Shown: positions 11,011-21,714 of the stretch, one piece after another | How positions within the stretch are numbered: position 1 is the stretch's first letter | How the letters are laid out: every line of letters begins with the position of its first letter | Source: Oncomelania hupensis | Taxonomy: Eukaryota; Mollusca; Gastropoda; Littorinimorpha; Pomatiopsidae | Direction: 5' to 3' | DNA length: 64,000 bases | Assembly (NCBI GenBank): GCA_036898135.1 | Contig: JBAHVR010000242.1 | Location: 61,001-125,000 of the forward strand | Translations under genes and position numbers: made by a program | The notes under the pieces: model-generated | Seen by the model: only the letters and a program-made list of their open reading frames with translations | Told to the model about the DNA's origin: nothing | The model's database searches: none

Positions 11011-11962
11011 CAATATTGGTCTTTTTAGACTGTGTCAAACAAATATAACATTGCGCCTCATGCGTACACAGTGGCGAGACTTAGACGATGCATGCTTCTT
11101 CTTGAGAGAGAGTGAAAAGGCATCCTCCTGTCTCAGCTACGCACTCTGCGTCCCAAAGTGAATGCACCACAACCATATTGGGTTCACGTAGAAGTCGTCT
11201 GCTTATCTATTTGGGTAATTGCAGGTATTCTCAAGTTATTAGTTATTATTAGCACACACAAAATTCGTTCTGTGTGCTGTAAATTGTTTAGTGTAGGCGT
11301 ATTTGGCGTTTGAGAGCTGATGTTATTGGATCCACCAGATTATTTCCCTTTATTGCTGAACCTTGGTGCGCGACGCCATTTTTATAGCACAAGTCTATTA
11401 TTAGCTACGTAGGTGGGGTTATTCTTGACAACTTTCGTCCTTCACAAATAGAAACATCAATGGTAATGGCTTCGGAACTAGAATTCAAAATAGCTTTCAA
11501 CAAAGACTGCTCAAAATATATGCTTTCTTGTTGTTGCCATTTCAATAGCAGAGTAGTAATGTTATCTTTATGTTCTCCCAACAAAGAAAAGGCTGAGAAA
11601 GCGGCTGTAACATTTTCTTTTTGTCCTGGCCAGCTTTGTAAGTAACGGTAAGGTGTGTGTGTATGTTTGTGTGTGTGTGTTTGTGTGTATGTGTGTATGT
11701 GTGTATACCTATTTTTGACTGAAGGGGAGTAAAGAGGCTGTCAGACATCTCCCTTTTTTCTAGGCCAGCTTTGATGATAGTTGGGGTACTACCAGCTACA
11801 TAAATGCACCTAGTCCCTACTTCCCCGTCGCTGGGGATTGTTTGTGATTTGGCGATGATGTCACTAAGGCGGTGTGAGAAGAAGTCTGTCACAGCTTGAA
11901 GTGTTCCTCACACACCTCGCTGGATTATTGATCAATGTGGCCTTAACATTAGTAGTAGCCGC
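11011..11962. other. Unassigned stretch
   Basis: It includes a small (GT)n run at 11655-11705. No gene is recognisable. Confidence 0.5.
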
Positions 11963-12602
11963 AAGTATTATTAGTACTACTACTATTGAGAGTGTATATA
12001 GTACTACTACTATTGAGAGCGTATATAGTACTACTACTATTGAGAGTGTGTATAGTACTACTACTATTGAGAGTGTATATAGTACTACTACTATTGAGAG
12101 TGTATATAGTACTACTACTATTGAGAGCGTATATAGTACTACTACTATTGAGAGTGTATATAGTACTACTACTATTGAGAGTATATATAGTACTACTACT
12201 ATTGAGAGTGTATATAGTACTACTACTATTGAGAGTGTATATAGTACTACTACTATTGAGAGTGTATATAATACTACTACTATTGAGAGTGTATATAATA
12301 CTACTACTATTTAGAGTGTATAGTACTACTACTATTGAGAGTGTATATAATACTACTACTATTGAGAGTGTATATATATAGTACTACTACTATTGAGAGT
12401 GTATATAATACTACTACTATTGAGAGCGTATATAGTACTACTACTATTGAGAGCGTATATAGTACTACTACTATTGAGAGTGTATATAATACTACTACTA
12501 TTGAGAGTGTATATAGTACTACTACTATTGAGAGCGTATATAGTACTACTACTATTGAGAGCGTATATAGTACTACTACTATTGAGAGCGTATATAATAC
12601 CA
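11963..12602. repeat. 27-bp minisatellite, about 23 units
   Basis: The unit is AGTACTACTACTATTGAGAG plus TGTATAT or CGTATAT. Variants alternate GTATATAGT with GTATATAAT, and a few units carry indels (12310, 12370). A period of 27 keeps two plus frames and one minus frame open; nothing suggests translation. Confidence 0.97.
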
Positions 12603-12639
12603 CGTACATGTACAATGCTGAGTGGGCAGAAAAAAAAGA

Positions 12640-13085
12640 ACGTAAGTCAACAAGGTGGCATTAACCAAAACAAGTCTTTCAAACGAATATCCAGACACTT
12701 ATCGCACGTAGACGGAACAAAAGCAGTTTGAAAGCGTTAATTTTGGTGGTCCTGTTCTGTTTTGAGGTTTTCTTTTAAATAAACAAGATGTCAAATTTCC
12801 TTCTGTAAATGCCGACAATCAATCATTTTGTATCTTAAGATGGCAAGCCATTGTGATGTATATCCAGCCACGTATAACAACATATAGCTAGTGGTGGAGG
12901 GGGTGGGGGTAAGCGTTTTTAAAGTGTTAATTTTCGTGGTCCTTTTCTGTTGCAGAGTTCCTTTTTCATACTGAAGTGAAATAAAAACAAATGACCACTC
13001 CTTCAGCTATTAACTAGCCAAAGGTAAACTAAAATTGGTTGAGCTAGATTTCAAATACAGCGCAAAACCTGTTTAGCACATGAGT
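12640..13085 (+). repeat. Diverged interspersed repeat R2, copy 1
   Basis: Blocks ATGGCAAGCCATT..GATGTATATCCAG and CAAAACCTGTTTAG correspond in the same order to ATGGCAAGTCATT..ATGTATTTCCAG and CAAAACGTGTTTAA at 30830-31060. The repeat appears old and is non-coding. Confidence 0.4.
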
Positions 13086-13523
13086 GCAAAAATGAATTCA
13101 GGTTTACTTAAAAACCAACTTTCAAAGAATCTGCCTAGTGCTATATGTTCATCAGTGTCAAGAGATTCCAAGGAGAGAATTACACATCTCAAAGGATCAT
13201 AACATATCTTAATATTTATATTAACAGAATCACTTGGTGAGGGACCTCTGCAGTGCGCGATGCTCAACTCCGTGTGGAGTAGTGTTGTATGACTGCTGTC
13301 ACAGAGGTACCATACTAGCCAGTATTGGGCATCCTGATTACTACTCATAATCATCGTGTTCACAGACCCAATTGTTTTTGATTGTTGTACTGCCTTCACT
13401 GTCTGTCTGTTGGTCTTCTCTGTCTCTCACAAACCCTTCCCCTCTCTCTCTATCTTCATCTCTTTCCTTTTTAGAATTAAAATTGAACATTACTTTGATT
13501 TTACAAACTTTTATTTAACCGAG
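13086..13523. other. Unassigned stretch
   Basis: A 108-residue minus frame (13073-13399) shows no domain. I see no gene. Confidence 0.45.
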
Positions 13524-13792
13524 TTATTCTTAAACCAAAAAAAAATCTCCCAATGACTATAAACGGATCAATATTCTACCTCTTGCCGACAGGCTAAAAT
13601 TTATTATAAGGGTTTTCATGCACGAGGTCCTTTCTGGCAATGCAACTCCCTATCTTTGTTCTCTTTTTTTTTTCAACTGTTGCAAGAACTGCCAAAATTA
13701 AATGTTCCAATTCCAAGTATTGATCTGGTCAAAACTAGTCTAGCTTATTCCGGTTCCACTTTGTGGAATAACTTTCCTGAAGATCTCTGCAC
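13524..13792 (+). pseudogene. LINE-A copy 3, first segment
   Basis: It matches 7580-7830 (ATGACTATAAACGGATCAAT, ATGTTCCAATTCCAAG, GGAATAACTTTCCTGAAGAT) with indels that destroy the frame. It stops at GATCTCTGCAC, where RTE copy C begins, and resumes at 14268. Confidence 0.9.
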
Positions 13793-14267
13793 CTATCCTA
13801 TTATCCTATCCTATCCCGTAACTCGATGATCGTTTAACCAGCGTACTCCATCTTTTTCTGTCCTCTGCAACCTTCATGGCTTCGCTCAGTGTCAAGCCAG
13901 TCCATTCTCGCATGGCTGATGATCTGGTGACGTGGCCATACCATCGGAGTTTCCGTTCTTCACCACTGTGAGCATGTCATCGCATTGTCCAATGGCTTGT
14001 GTGATGGCCCGTCGGACCCTGTCGCTGGCGATGTGCCGGGCACAAGAAATGCCCAGAAGTCGCCTGCAGCACCTCATCTCCATGCCCTGCACACCTCGTT
14101 GGAGATCTGCTGTGAGGGTCCATGACTCGCAAACGCATAGGAAGATGGAGATGACAAGGGAGCGCAGCAGCCTTACCTTGGAATGCAGACCGACGGTCGT
14201 GTCTTTCTAAATGGGCCTCAACCTTGTCAGGGCCGCAGTTGTTCTCGGAAATGACTTCCTGTTGGGA
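13793..14267 (-). pseudogene. RTE-like LINE copy C, nested in LINE-A
   Basis: On minus it reads RTE C-terminal ORF remnants (RRLLGISCARHI, NGNSDGMAT) and ends in an ATAGGATA tail at 13793-13820. It lies precisely between the two halves of LINE-A copy 3, so it is younger than that copy. Confidence 0.9.
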
Positions 14268-14440
14268 CCCACTCCACTATCTCAATCTACATAATTTAGA
14301 ACACTTTTCTTTACAAACATTACAAATAAAAAAAATTGTTTTTGATGGATATTAACAACGATAATTTTGTAGAAAATGATTTTTCCTAATGATGACCTTG
14401 TTTATTTGTTACTGTTCCATGATGTTAATGTTATAACGTT
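14268..14440 (+). pseudogene. LINE-A copy 3, second segment
   Basis: ACATAATTTAGAACAC, TCCTAATGATGACCTTGTTT and GTTCCATGATGTTAATGTTA correspond to 7855-8020 in the uninterrupted copy. Confidence 0.85.
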
Positions 14441-14810
14441 AACAGTGGAAGTGTGTAATGTGTAACCCTAGAACGACTAGCGTAACTACAGTGAGCCCCT
14501 TAAATGTATTAAGGGTGTGTGTGGGATGAGTCGGTGCGTGGATAAGAATGAATGTGCAAGGATTACCATGGTCATGAGAAAGAGTGAATGATTGAGAAAA
14601 TGGCAATTATAGTCTTAAGATTTTTTTTAATTTTATTTTTTATTTTTTTTAATGCATTAAGGTGTTCTAATATCCGCTACCGTTTCTTTATTGTATACAT
14701 GTACGCTAACCTTTGTGTTGTCTTCTTAATATGTTAACAGTTACTGTGCATCACACACAAATATCCTTGTGCAAATGGGGACAATAAAGATTCGTTATTC
14801 GTTATTCGTT
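14441..14810 (+). mobile_element. Second nested retroelement 3' end with (ATTCGTT)n tail
   Basis: About 370 bp absent from LINE-A copy 2 interrupt the UTR after TTATAACGTT. The insert ends GGGGACAATAAAG followed by ATTCGTTATTCGTTATTCGT. A polyadenylation-like AATAAA next to a heptamer tandem tail is typical of a 5'-truncated non-LTR element. It is non-coding; family unknown. Confidence 0.75.
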
Positions 14811-14911
14811 TAATTTGTTGTAGTTAATAGCTATTATTACAAGCCCCAAGGGCAACATGTAAACAAGTGCACACAACGCTTACTTTGTCACCCTTGCAAA
14901 ATAAAGTTGTT
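14811..14911 (+). mobile_element. LINE-A copy 3, third segment (3' UTR end)
   Basis: It contains AAGCCCCAAGGGCAACATGT and CACCCTTGCAAAATAAAGTTG, matching 8050-8125. Confidence 0.9.
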
Positions 14912-15018
14912 ATCTTATCTTATCTTATCTTATCTTATCTTATCTTATCTTATCTTATCTTATCTTATCTTATCTTATCTTATCTTATCTTATCTTATCT
15001 TATCTTATCTTATCTTAT
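14912..15018. repeat. (TTATC)n array grown from a LINE-A tail
   Basis: About 21 perfect TTATC units begin exactly at the LINE-A terminus, against two or three units at the sister copy (8120-8138). Confidence 0.97.
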
Positions 15019-15048
15019 TCTTCCCCCGTTGGGGTGCCGGGGGTTTCA

Positions 15049-15585
15049 TTATAAATAGTATCCACACTTTCTGGAAATTTAGTGCTTTAAATTCCCACTG
15101 TCGCTGTCTTTCTCATTTACTCTTTTTTATTCCTGTTCTGTTCTATCAATCTTCTATACTATCTTCTTCTTCGCTAGACCAGTCACCTACCTTTTTTCTT
15201 GAAAACTCTTCCAGCACAAGACTTCTTGTTTGTGTATGAGGTCTGTTGGATCAGCTTGGGAGTGTTGGACGCTTTCTGCCAGGTGGTCACTATGGCTTCC
15301 TATGATGTTATTATTTAGCAATGTAGGCATTTTATATGTATGTGTTTTGTTGATATTTTATATTGATGTTTATATTCTATTTTGTTTTTGTAAACGGGAG
15401 TTCGATAAATTAGAGTACAGCCTCAGCGTCCCTAGCGTGTGATGTCTTTATTGTAAAGTGACTGGCTGGTGGAGAGCTTTCAGTTTTACCACTAGGGTTG
15501 TTTCAGCAGATCTTTTATGCGGATCAGGGGTTGTCCGGTCCTGATTTGGCTCGAAAGAGTCCGCTGGACCTAAAGCAATAACGGT

Positions 15586-15588
<3 letters not shown>
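15049..15588 (+). repeat. Interspersed repeat R3, copy 1 (probable retroelement 3' UTR)
   Basis: About 540 bp match 44572-45110 at high identity, for example AAATTCCCACTGTCGCTGTC, CTTCCTATGATGTTATTATT and AAGTGACTGGCTGGTGGAGA. Both end GGACCTAAAGCAATAA and then diverge into a simple repeat: CT here, TAATG at the other copy. No coding frame. Confidence 0.85.

Positions 15589-15625
<37 letters not shown>
15589..15625. repeat. (CT)n tract at the R3 end
   Basis: CT repeats follow the R3 terminus directly. Confidence 0.9.
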
Positions 15626-15628
<3 letters not shown>

Positions 15629-16239
15629 GATCATATCAATATCGTCGCCTCTGACTCCGCTGCCAACGAGGCTAATGAATAATTCTCTGTCTCTCTCCCC
15701 CTCTCTCTACCACCCCTCTCTCTAGTTCTCTCTCTCTCCCCTTCTTACCCTCCATTCCACATCTCCTCTCCCCCCCCTTGTCCCTGGTCGCTCAGTCTAC
15801 ACAAGGGCGACAACCACAAGTTGCTGCAGAAAGCGGAAGCGGTAATCAATGATAGTGTCGGCTTGCGCAGTCTGCCAGTCTCGGTTTGCCTGCACAACCG
15901 AACACTCCAGGCCATCCGAGAACGCGCGCGGGTTTTATTATTCACTCTGGAGATTTAAATAAACACAAACAGCGGACACACCACTGCCAATTGTCCATGT
16001 TTAAAAAACAACCTTACATCTTTATTTTCACACTCTTCGATGATTTAAAAACAACAACCGTGAACTGACGTTGTATTTAGTTGTTCGGATTTTTGATGCT
16101 AAAAAGTAGCAGCTACCGGAACCGGTAAGAGGTACAAACCTGAGAAAAACAATCGCTCGTAAGGTTTTTTCGTTTTAGGGTTGATAAATTAGACCCTGCC
16201 TTACCCCACACACCAAAGGCGCAATCTTCAAGCCTCGTG
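15626..16239. other. Unassigned stretch
   Basis: Short frames of about 60-66 residues only; no recognisable gene. Confidence 0.5.
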
Positions 16240-16560
16240 GTTCTTTCAGAAATAGTGTCAAAGGTCACATTCAGCTATGCTATTGATGTACCGTTAAGAA
16301 ACAGGGGAAATCACTCCCTGGAAATTCCAACTTTAGCGCTTTGGTCTGAGCAATAACAGCGCACTTCATTCTTGTTTAATGCGATAACAATGCGGATTTT
16401 AGGGTAAACCCGCTTTGGCCAAAGTAAACCGAGCCTTGGAATTGTGGGTGTTCCATCAATCTCCAATACTCTACCATTGGTGGGTCAGACTCTGCTGTCG
16501 GCTGTATCACAAAACCTTTGACATTTGGTAGCTCGTGTCCTTCTCATTCAGCTCCCCCAG
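16240..16560 (+). repeat. Interspersed repeat R1, copy 2
   Basis: TTGATGTACCGTTAAGAAAC, GGGGAAATCACTCCCT, GCGCTTTGGTCTGAGCAATA and GGGTAAACCCGCTTTGG align in order with 2530-2690. Confidence 0.6.
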
Positions 16561-16835
16561 GCGTAGTCTGAACATCCCGGGCTACCTACAGAGTAAATAT
16601 TGTGTTGATATGGTTGGCAACTAGTTCTCAGATATTAAAGCTCTGAATTGCTGGAATACTTGATGCAATACTGTTATCAGGATTGTCAAAGAATTAGTTG
16701 TTTTTTTTTCAATGGCTGGAATAATAATCGTGGACAGGTTCGTTTTTGCCCTCGTTTAACGAAAAGGTGATGTGTTAACTTCTTTACTGACTGACTTTAC
16801 TCACTGAAAGTTGGTGAGGATCACAGGTTTGAAAG
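16561..16835. other. Unassigned stretch
   Basis: I see nothing nameable. Confidence 0.5.
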
Positions 16836-16837
16836 AG

Positions 16838-17043
16838 GGAGAAAGAGAGAGAGAGAGAGGGTTGGAAAGGAAGAGAGACAGATAGAAAGGCAAATAGAGG
16901 AAGAGAGACACAGAAAGACAAAGAGAGAGAGAGACAATAAGACAAAGAGAATGAGAGACAGACAGAAAGACAAAGAGAGGAAGAGATAGACAGAAAAAGA
17001 TAGAAAGAAAAAGAGGGTCGAAAGGAGGCGAGGGATTGAGAGA

Positions 17044-17089
<46 letters not shown>

Positions 17090-17090
17090 G
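16838..17090. repeat. Imperfect (GA)n / (GACA)n tract
   Basis: Purine-rich low-complexity DNA with a perfect GA core at 17047-17084. Confidence 0.9.
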
Positions 17091-17469
17091 GAAGGGGGAT
17101 AGTTCAATAGCCCTCCATTTTATGTCCGCAACCAAGTGATCAGATTTCTAATAATCAATAGCTTTGGCAATAGTAATGATTGAATGTTTACCATCGTCAG
17201 AACCCTAAGCCACCCCGCCTCCTTTCGTCTCCCATTCTCTCTTTTTCTGTCTGTATGCATGTCTGTCTGTCTGTCTATCTCCTTTTCTCTCATCGCTCTT
17301 CTCGCTGCTTTCTTCCCTCCCTCTCTCTCTTCCCAACTCTCCAACCCCCACCCCCCACCCCATCTTCCCTCCTTCTTCCTAAGGCTCTCCTCCCAGTCTT
17401 TTTTTTTTACCCCTTTTCTTCTATTGGAGGCGATTCGGAGAAGAAAGCATTACTAAAAGCATAGGACAA
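17091..17469. other. Pyrimidine-rich unassigned DNA
   Basis: CT-rich low-complexity sequence with several frames of 74-94 residues caused by composition. No gene. Confidence 0.6.
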
Positions 17470-17766
17470 CGGGGTGTCGGATAGCGCAGTGGTTGGAGCA
17501 CTCGCTACTGTGTCGCAAGTTAAGCACCGTCCAGTGCGGTTAGCACTTGGATGGGTGACCGCAAAATGTGAAGCGACAAATGACAACGCCCCCAGTTGAC
17601 TCAACTGTGATTGAGTACCTACTCTCTTAAGGGTGGGAAAGGTAAAGCAGCGAGGGACAGAGATGGGCATCACCCTCATTACGCTGGCCCAAGATAAGTG
17701 TGATCTCCAACATCACGCTCCCTTACGGCCACAAGGCTTTGGGACTACCTTTAAACTGTAACTGTA
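17470..17766 (+). mobile_element. Chimeric tRNA-like + 5S rRNA-derived SINE, full head
   Basis: A tRNA-like segment with a box A (TAGCGCAGTGGTTGGAGCAC) is followed at 17519-17562 by GTTAAGCACCG and GGTTAGCACTTGGATGGGTG, the A-to-C internal control region of a 5S rRNA gene. Known SINE3-class elements use a 5S head; having both head types in tandem is less common. The body (CTCATTACGCTGGCC, AGTGTGATCTCCAACATCAC) is non-coding. It ends at CTGTAACTGTAG, abutting the next SINE tail to tail. The copy is intact in this part. Confidence 0.8.
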
Positions 17767-17945
17767 GATTATTGTCACACGACACCGGAGCGTATAGGCG
17801 ACTACTGGTCACATTATTCTGACACCAGCGAACCAGTTGATGGTAAGGGGAAATTAATATAGTCACACATTGGCCAATCCTGGATTCGAACCAGGTACCT
17901 TTCGGTTACTAGTAAGACGCTCTACCAACTGAGCTACCCGGCCCC
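17767..17945 (-). mobile_element. tRNA-Thr-like SINE, copy 1
   Basis: On minus the head reads GGGTAGCTCAGTTGGTAGAG (box A) ... CTAGTAA (anticodon loop, AGT = Thr) ... GGTTCGAATCC (box B). The anticodon stem is mispaired, so it is not a functional tRNA. The body (TGGTGTCAGAATAATGTGAC, GTCGTGTGACAATAAT) is shared with 29699-29885. Confidence 0.85.
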
Positions 17946-18107
17946 TCACTCTACCTTTACTTTACTTTTACCTTTTTTTTAATAGGACAACGGGTAGTTT
18001 TTAGCTATTTGAGATGCCCATTTGGCAATTGTAGTAAGATAAATATGGATATTAATTTTAAAACTTTGGTCTTTTATTTATTTATTTATTATTTTTTATT
18101 TTATTAT

Positions 18108-18357
18108 AATTCTTATACAGCGCTTTTCCAGCTCGAGAGATCTGCTCAAGGCGCTGGCCACTACAGGATCTAACTCAAGCGGCCCGAAGCGCCCGTTTGC
18201 AACCTTTGGGGCGCATCTTCTGGCGCCAAGACGACTGCGTACAATCCTGGGCGACTGGGGGTGGGGGATATGGGAGGTAACCTAGTGCTTGCTGGGTTCA
18301 TTTGTATGGCCGGCACTTCTAGGACATGAGTGTCAGGATCTTTAGAGTCTGTTTCAC
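18108..18357 (-). mobile_element. SINE-G, 3' and central part
   Basis: CAGCGCTTTTCCAGCTCGAG, AAGGCGCTGGCCACTACAGG, GACGACTGCGTACAATCCTG, GGACATGAGTGTCAGGATCT: the standard order for this family, ending within the central domain. Confidence 0.9.
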
Positions 18358-18599
18358 TAGAAACGATGATAGCGTGGCGTGGGGAGAAAAAGAGGGCTTT
18401 GGCAAAAGAAGTTGGTTGGGAGAGACGAAGAGATAAGTGGTGGGAGTGGGGAGTGGGGGCAGATAAGTGGGAGGAGTGAATGAATGTACATTGAGGTTTA
18501 ACGTCTACACCCACCATTGGCGATATGGCAGACGGGGATAACCATCCCAGGAAACAAGGGGTAGGGATCTAAATCATCACTGAATCACCGGAGCAATCA
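18358..18599. other. Unassigned stretch
   Basis: Direct repeats of AGATAAGTGG(T/G)GGGAGT; otherwise nothing. Confidence 0.5.
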
Positions 18600-18714
18600 T
18601 ACGGTTAAAAGGGACAGTGAAAATGGCCTTATTTTATTTCGCCCACCACGGGATTCGAACCTGGGTCATCGGTGTGCCAGGCGAACGCTCTACCACCTGA
18701 GCTACGGCGGTGGG
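18600..18714 (-). mobile_element. tRNA-Ala-like SINE head
   Basis: On minus: CCGTAGCTCAGGTGGTAGAG (box A), CTGGCAC (anticodon loop, GGC) and GGTTCGAATCC (box B), followed by GGCGAAATAAAATAAGG. The T and anticodon stems pair poorly, so I read it as a tRNA-derived SINE or tRNA pseudogene, not a working tRNA. Confidence 0.65.
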
Positions 18715-18751
18715 ACAAGTGGGAGGTAAGAAAATAGAAAAATAGCCAATT

Positions 18752-18815
18752 ACCCCCCCCCCCCCCCACCGCTCCCTTCCCCTCCTCCCGCTCCTTTCCC
18801 CCCTCCCCCGCCTTC
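18752..18815. repeat. C-rich low-complexity tract
   Basis: A run of about 15 C followed by CCCTCC-type repeats. Confidence 0.9.
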
Positions 18816-18819
18816 CCGT

Positions 18820-18866
18820 TAGTTCCCTTGTCAGTACAGTGCTGTTCTCGCAAAGGGATAGCTCAG
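18820..18866 (+). mobile_element. tRNA-like SINE head, 5' part, split by the foldback
   Basis: GGGATAGCTCAG is a box A. The rest of the head lies at 22657. The two parts share CTCAG at the junctions (18862-18866 and 22657-22661). Confidence 0.7.
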
Positions 18867-18889
18867 TATGGGGCGCCATGTGTCCATTT

Positions 18890-19862
18890 ATTCTATGTGA
18901 CCATTCTATACATAGAATAAATTCTATGCACATAGAAAGCATTCTATACACACAAAAAGCATTCATTAGTTGAAATTCCATTTATAAAAAAGAAACCAAT
19001 ATTGTAAGTCATAGAATAAAATTCTTTGTATAGAATAACATTCTATAATATAGTGTAAAATTCTATGTCCATAATACAATTCTGTGTATAGAATGACATT
19101 TTATAATAGAGAATAATATTCTATGTATGTAATACAATTCTATATTATAGAATGCACTTGTATGCATAGAATTATATTCTATAACATAGAATGAATTCTA
19201 TTACAAAGAATGAATTCTATAACATAGAATGAATTCTTTAAAATAAAATAAATTGCATGACATAGAATTATTTCTATACGCATAGAATTCATTCTATAAC
19301 ATAGAATGAATTCTTTAACATAAAATAAATTATATGACATAAAATGAATTCTATGTGCATAGAATAAATTGAATAACATAGAATGAATTCTATAATAAAG
19401 AATGAATTCTATATGCATAGAATGAATTTTATAGCATAGAATGAATTCTATGACATAGAATTCATTCTATGACATAGAATGAATTCTATAGGCATAGAAT
19501 GAATAGTATAACATAGAATGAATAAGATGACATAGAATGAATTCTATGACATAGAATGAATTCTATGACATAGAATGAATTCTATAACATAGAATGAATT
19601 ATATAGCATAGAATGAATTCTATGACATAGAATTTATTCTATAGCATAGAATGAATTTTATGTTACAGAATGAATTCTATGTCATAGAATTCATTCTATG
19701 CTATATAATTCATTCTATATTATAGAATTCATTCTATGTCATAGAAATCATTCTATGTCATCTTATTCATTCTATGTTATACTATTCATTATATGCTATA
19801 GAATTCATTCTATGTCATAGAATTCATTCTATGTCATAGAATTCATTCTATGTTATACAATA
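18890..19862. repeat. Left-arm palindromic satellite (ATAGAATGAATTCTAT family)
   Basis: About 19-20-bp units, each centred on the 16-bp perfect palindrome ATAGAATGAATTCTAT and joined by ACA or GCA. The arm can therefore fold both on itself and with the right arm. Confidence 0.95.
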
Positions 19863-19928
19863 AAATCAATATAAAAACTTTTTTTTAAATAGTAAAAACT
19901 GGGACACTGTCAAGGTATAGAGAACATT

Positions 19929-21647
19929 TCGGGATATTGTGATGTTTTGAACATAGCACACTTGTGCAATAATGATTACAGAGCGATTTGTCACTGACAT
20001 TCAGTTTAGAGTTGACGACATGCAGTGCTTCATCATTTGCGCTCGAAGTGGAAATCGATGAAAGGAAATGTTCTTTTCTTTGCAGAGAGGTTTTACGTCG
20101 GAGTTAGAGCATCCAAACACAGCACAGTACTTCACCATTTTCAAACTCGATCACGCTGTGTTATTTCCGCAGCACGTGGCCGCCACGCCTTTGTGCATAG
20201 CGCCCTGGGGGGCCGCTTGGGGTGAAATAGATTTTTTGCAATATTCAGCTTTAGGAACCTTTCATTTATTATGTCTCAGAGTTGTATAGCAATATTCGAC
20301 CTTTAAATATATTAATTATTGCTTTTTATGAGTGTACAGTACGGTTATTTCTTCGGTATTGAGCGAAAAGAACTGATTATTTAATTAGATTTTGTCACTA
20401 TAAACCCTTACAGAACCTCAGCACATTGTAATGAAAAAAGCAAGCACGCAGGGGCGGAGGGGGGGGGCAGGGTGTGACGTCAATTATTTTTATTGCTAAG
20501 CGATCTACTCACACTAATTATACTGTCGAAGTCGTCCGCATCAAGAAACCTAAATGCTTGTTCACAAAATTATGATGTCTGATAAAGCCGCAGAGCGCGC
20601 GTGCAAGGCTCCACGTGTCCCTTTATACGTCACAGCCTCGCTTCACATAGAATGACCTAGTTGCGCATAGAATGAGCATTCTATGTTATAGAATGAACAT
20701 TCTATGTTATAGAATGGATTCTATGTTATAGCATGAACATTCTAAGTTATACAATGGATTCTATGTTATAGAATGACCATTCTATGTTATAGAATGAATT
20801 CTATGTTATAGAATGACCATTCTATGTTATAGAATGAACATTCTATGTTATAGAATGGATCCTATGTTATAGAATGAACATTCTATGTTATAGAATGAAC
20901 ATTCTATAACATAGAATGCATTCTATGTGCACCAAATGTTAAAAAAACCATTCTATGAAAATAGAATGTATTCAGTGTTGCGAATAAAATCCATTTTATG
21001 TTAAAAAAATGAATTTTATGTCATACAATTCTTGCTGTGTTATACAATTAATTCTATATACATATAATTCATTTCATTCACATAAAATTAAAAAACACAA
21101 CTAATAAATTGTAACAAAATTTTGAATTTAAAAAAAGATATTGTATGACACATCACCACATCGCATCATCACCACATCGATCACATCATCACATCACATC
21201 ACTGCATCACATTGCTTCATCACCATCATCGTGAAAACGCACCACCACATAAAATCACATCATATCAACAAATCATCACATCACATCAGCCGACATCACA
21301 GCAGCAGCACATCTTCACATTGCAGCAGACAGCACATATTATGGCATCAGTGAATCACATCACATAATCTAATCACCCCACCCCTCCCACCCATCACATT
21401 TGTGGTGCAGTGTGGTGTGATTTAGAGTGATGTAGTGTGGTGATGTGATGTGGTAATGTGTATGTATGTATCTGCAATACAGTTCTATTATGCCTTAAAA
21501 GCAATGAATCAGACCACATCGTCACATAACCTAATCACTCCACCACACCTACCCATCACATTTGTGGTGCAGTGTGATGTAGAGTGATGTGGTGTGGTAA
21601 TTGGATGTGGCAATGTGTATATCTCTCTGCAATACAGTCCCATGCCA
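19929..21647. other. Foldback spacer
   Basis: Unique-looking sequence at 19929-20640 (short frames of 66 and 73 residues, no domain). Then come the central array, and a CATCA-rich stretch at 21147-21370. Two direct repeats follow at about 21397-21480 and 21560-21630 (TTTGTGGTGCAGTGT, GGCAATGTGTAT/GGTAATGTGTAT, CTGCAATACAGT). The spacer is not itself inverted. Confidence 0.75.
20646..20940. repeat. Central satellite array of the foldback
   Basis: Units of 20-22 bp, ATTCTATGTTATAGAATGAAC, about 14 copies. The array lies within about 35 bp of the element's midpoint (20761). Confidence 0.9.
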
Positions 21648-21714
21648 TAAAAAATGTTCTCTATACCTTGACAGTGCCCCAGTTTTTACTATTTTAAAAA
21701 AAAGTGTATATATT

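Noticed and set aside
11963..12615. Repetitive membrane-like peptides in the 27-bp array
   Set aside because: Three different open frames in the same period-27 repeat; product of periodicity.
14912..15018. Telomere-like or functional pentamer array
   Set aside because: It starts exactly at a LINE-A 3' terminus and is explained as tail expansion.
17519..17562. True 5S rRNA gene
   Set aside because: Only the internal control region is 5S-like; the rest diverges and the unit has a SINE body.
17869..17945. Functional tRNA-Thr gene
   Set aside because: Box A, box B and an AGT loop are present, but the anticodon stem does not pair and the same SINE body follows at two loci.
18639..18714. Functional tRNA-Ala gene
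   Set aside because: T and anticodon stems pair poorly; better read as a SINE head or pseudogene.
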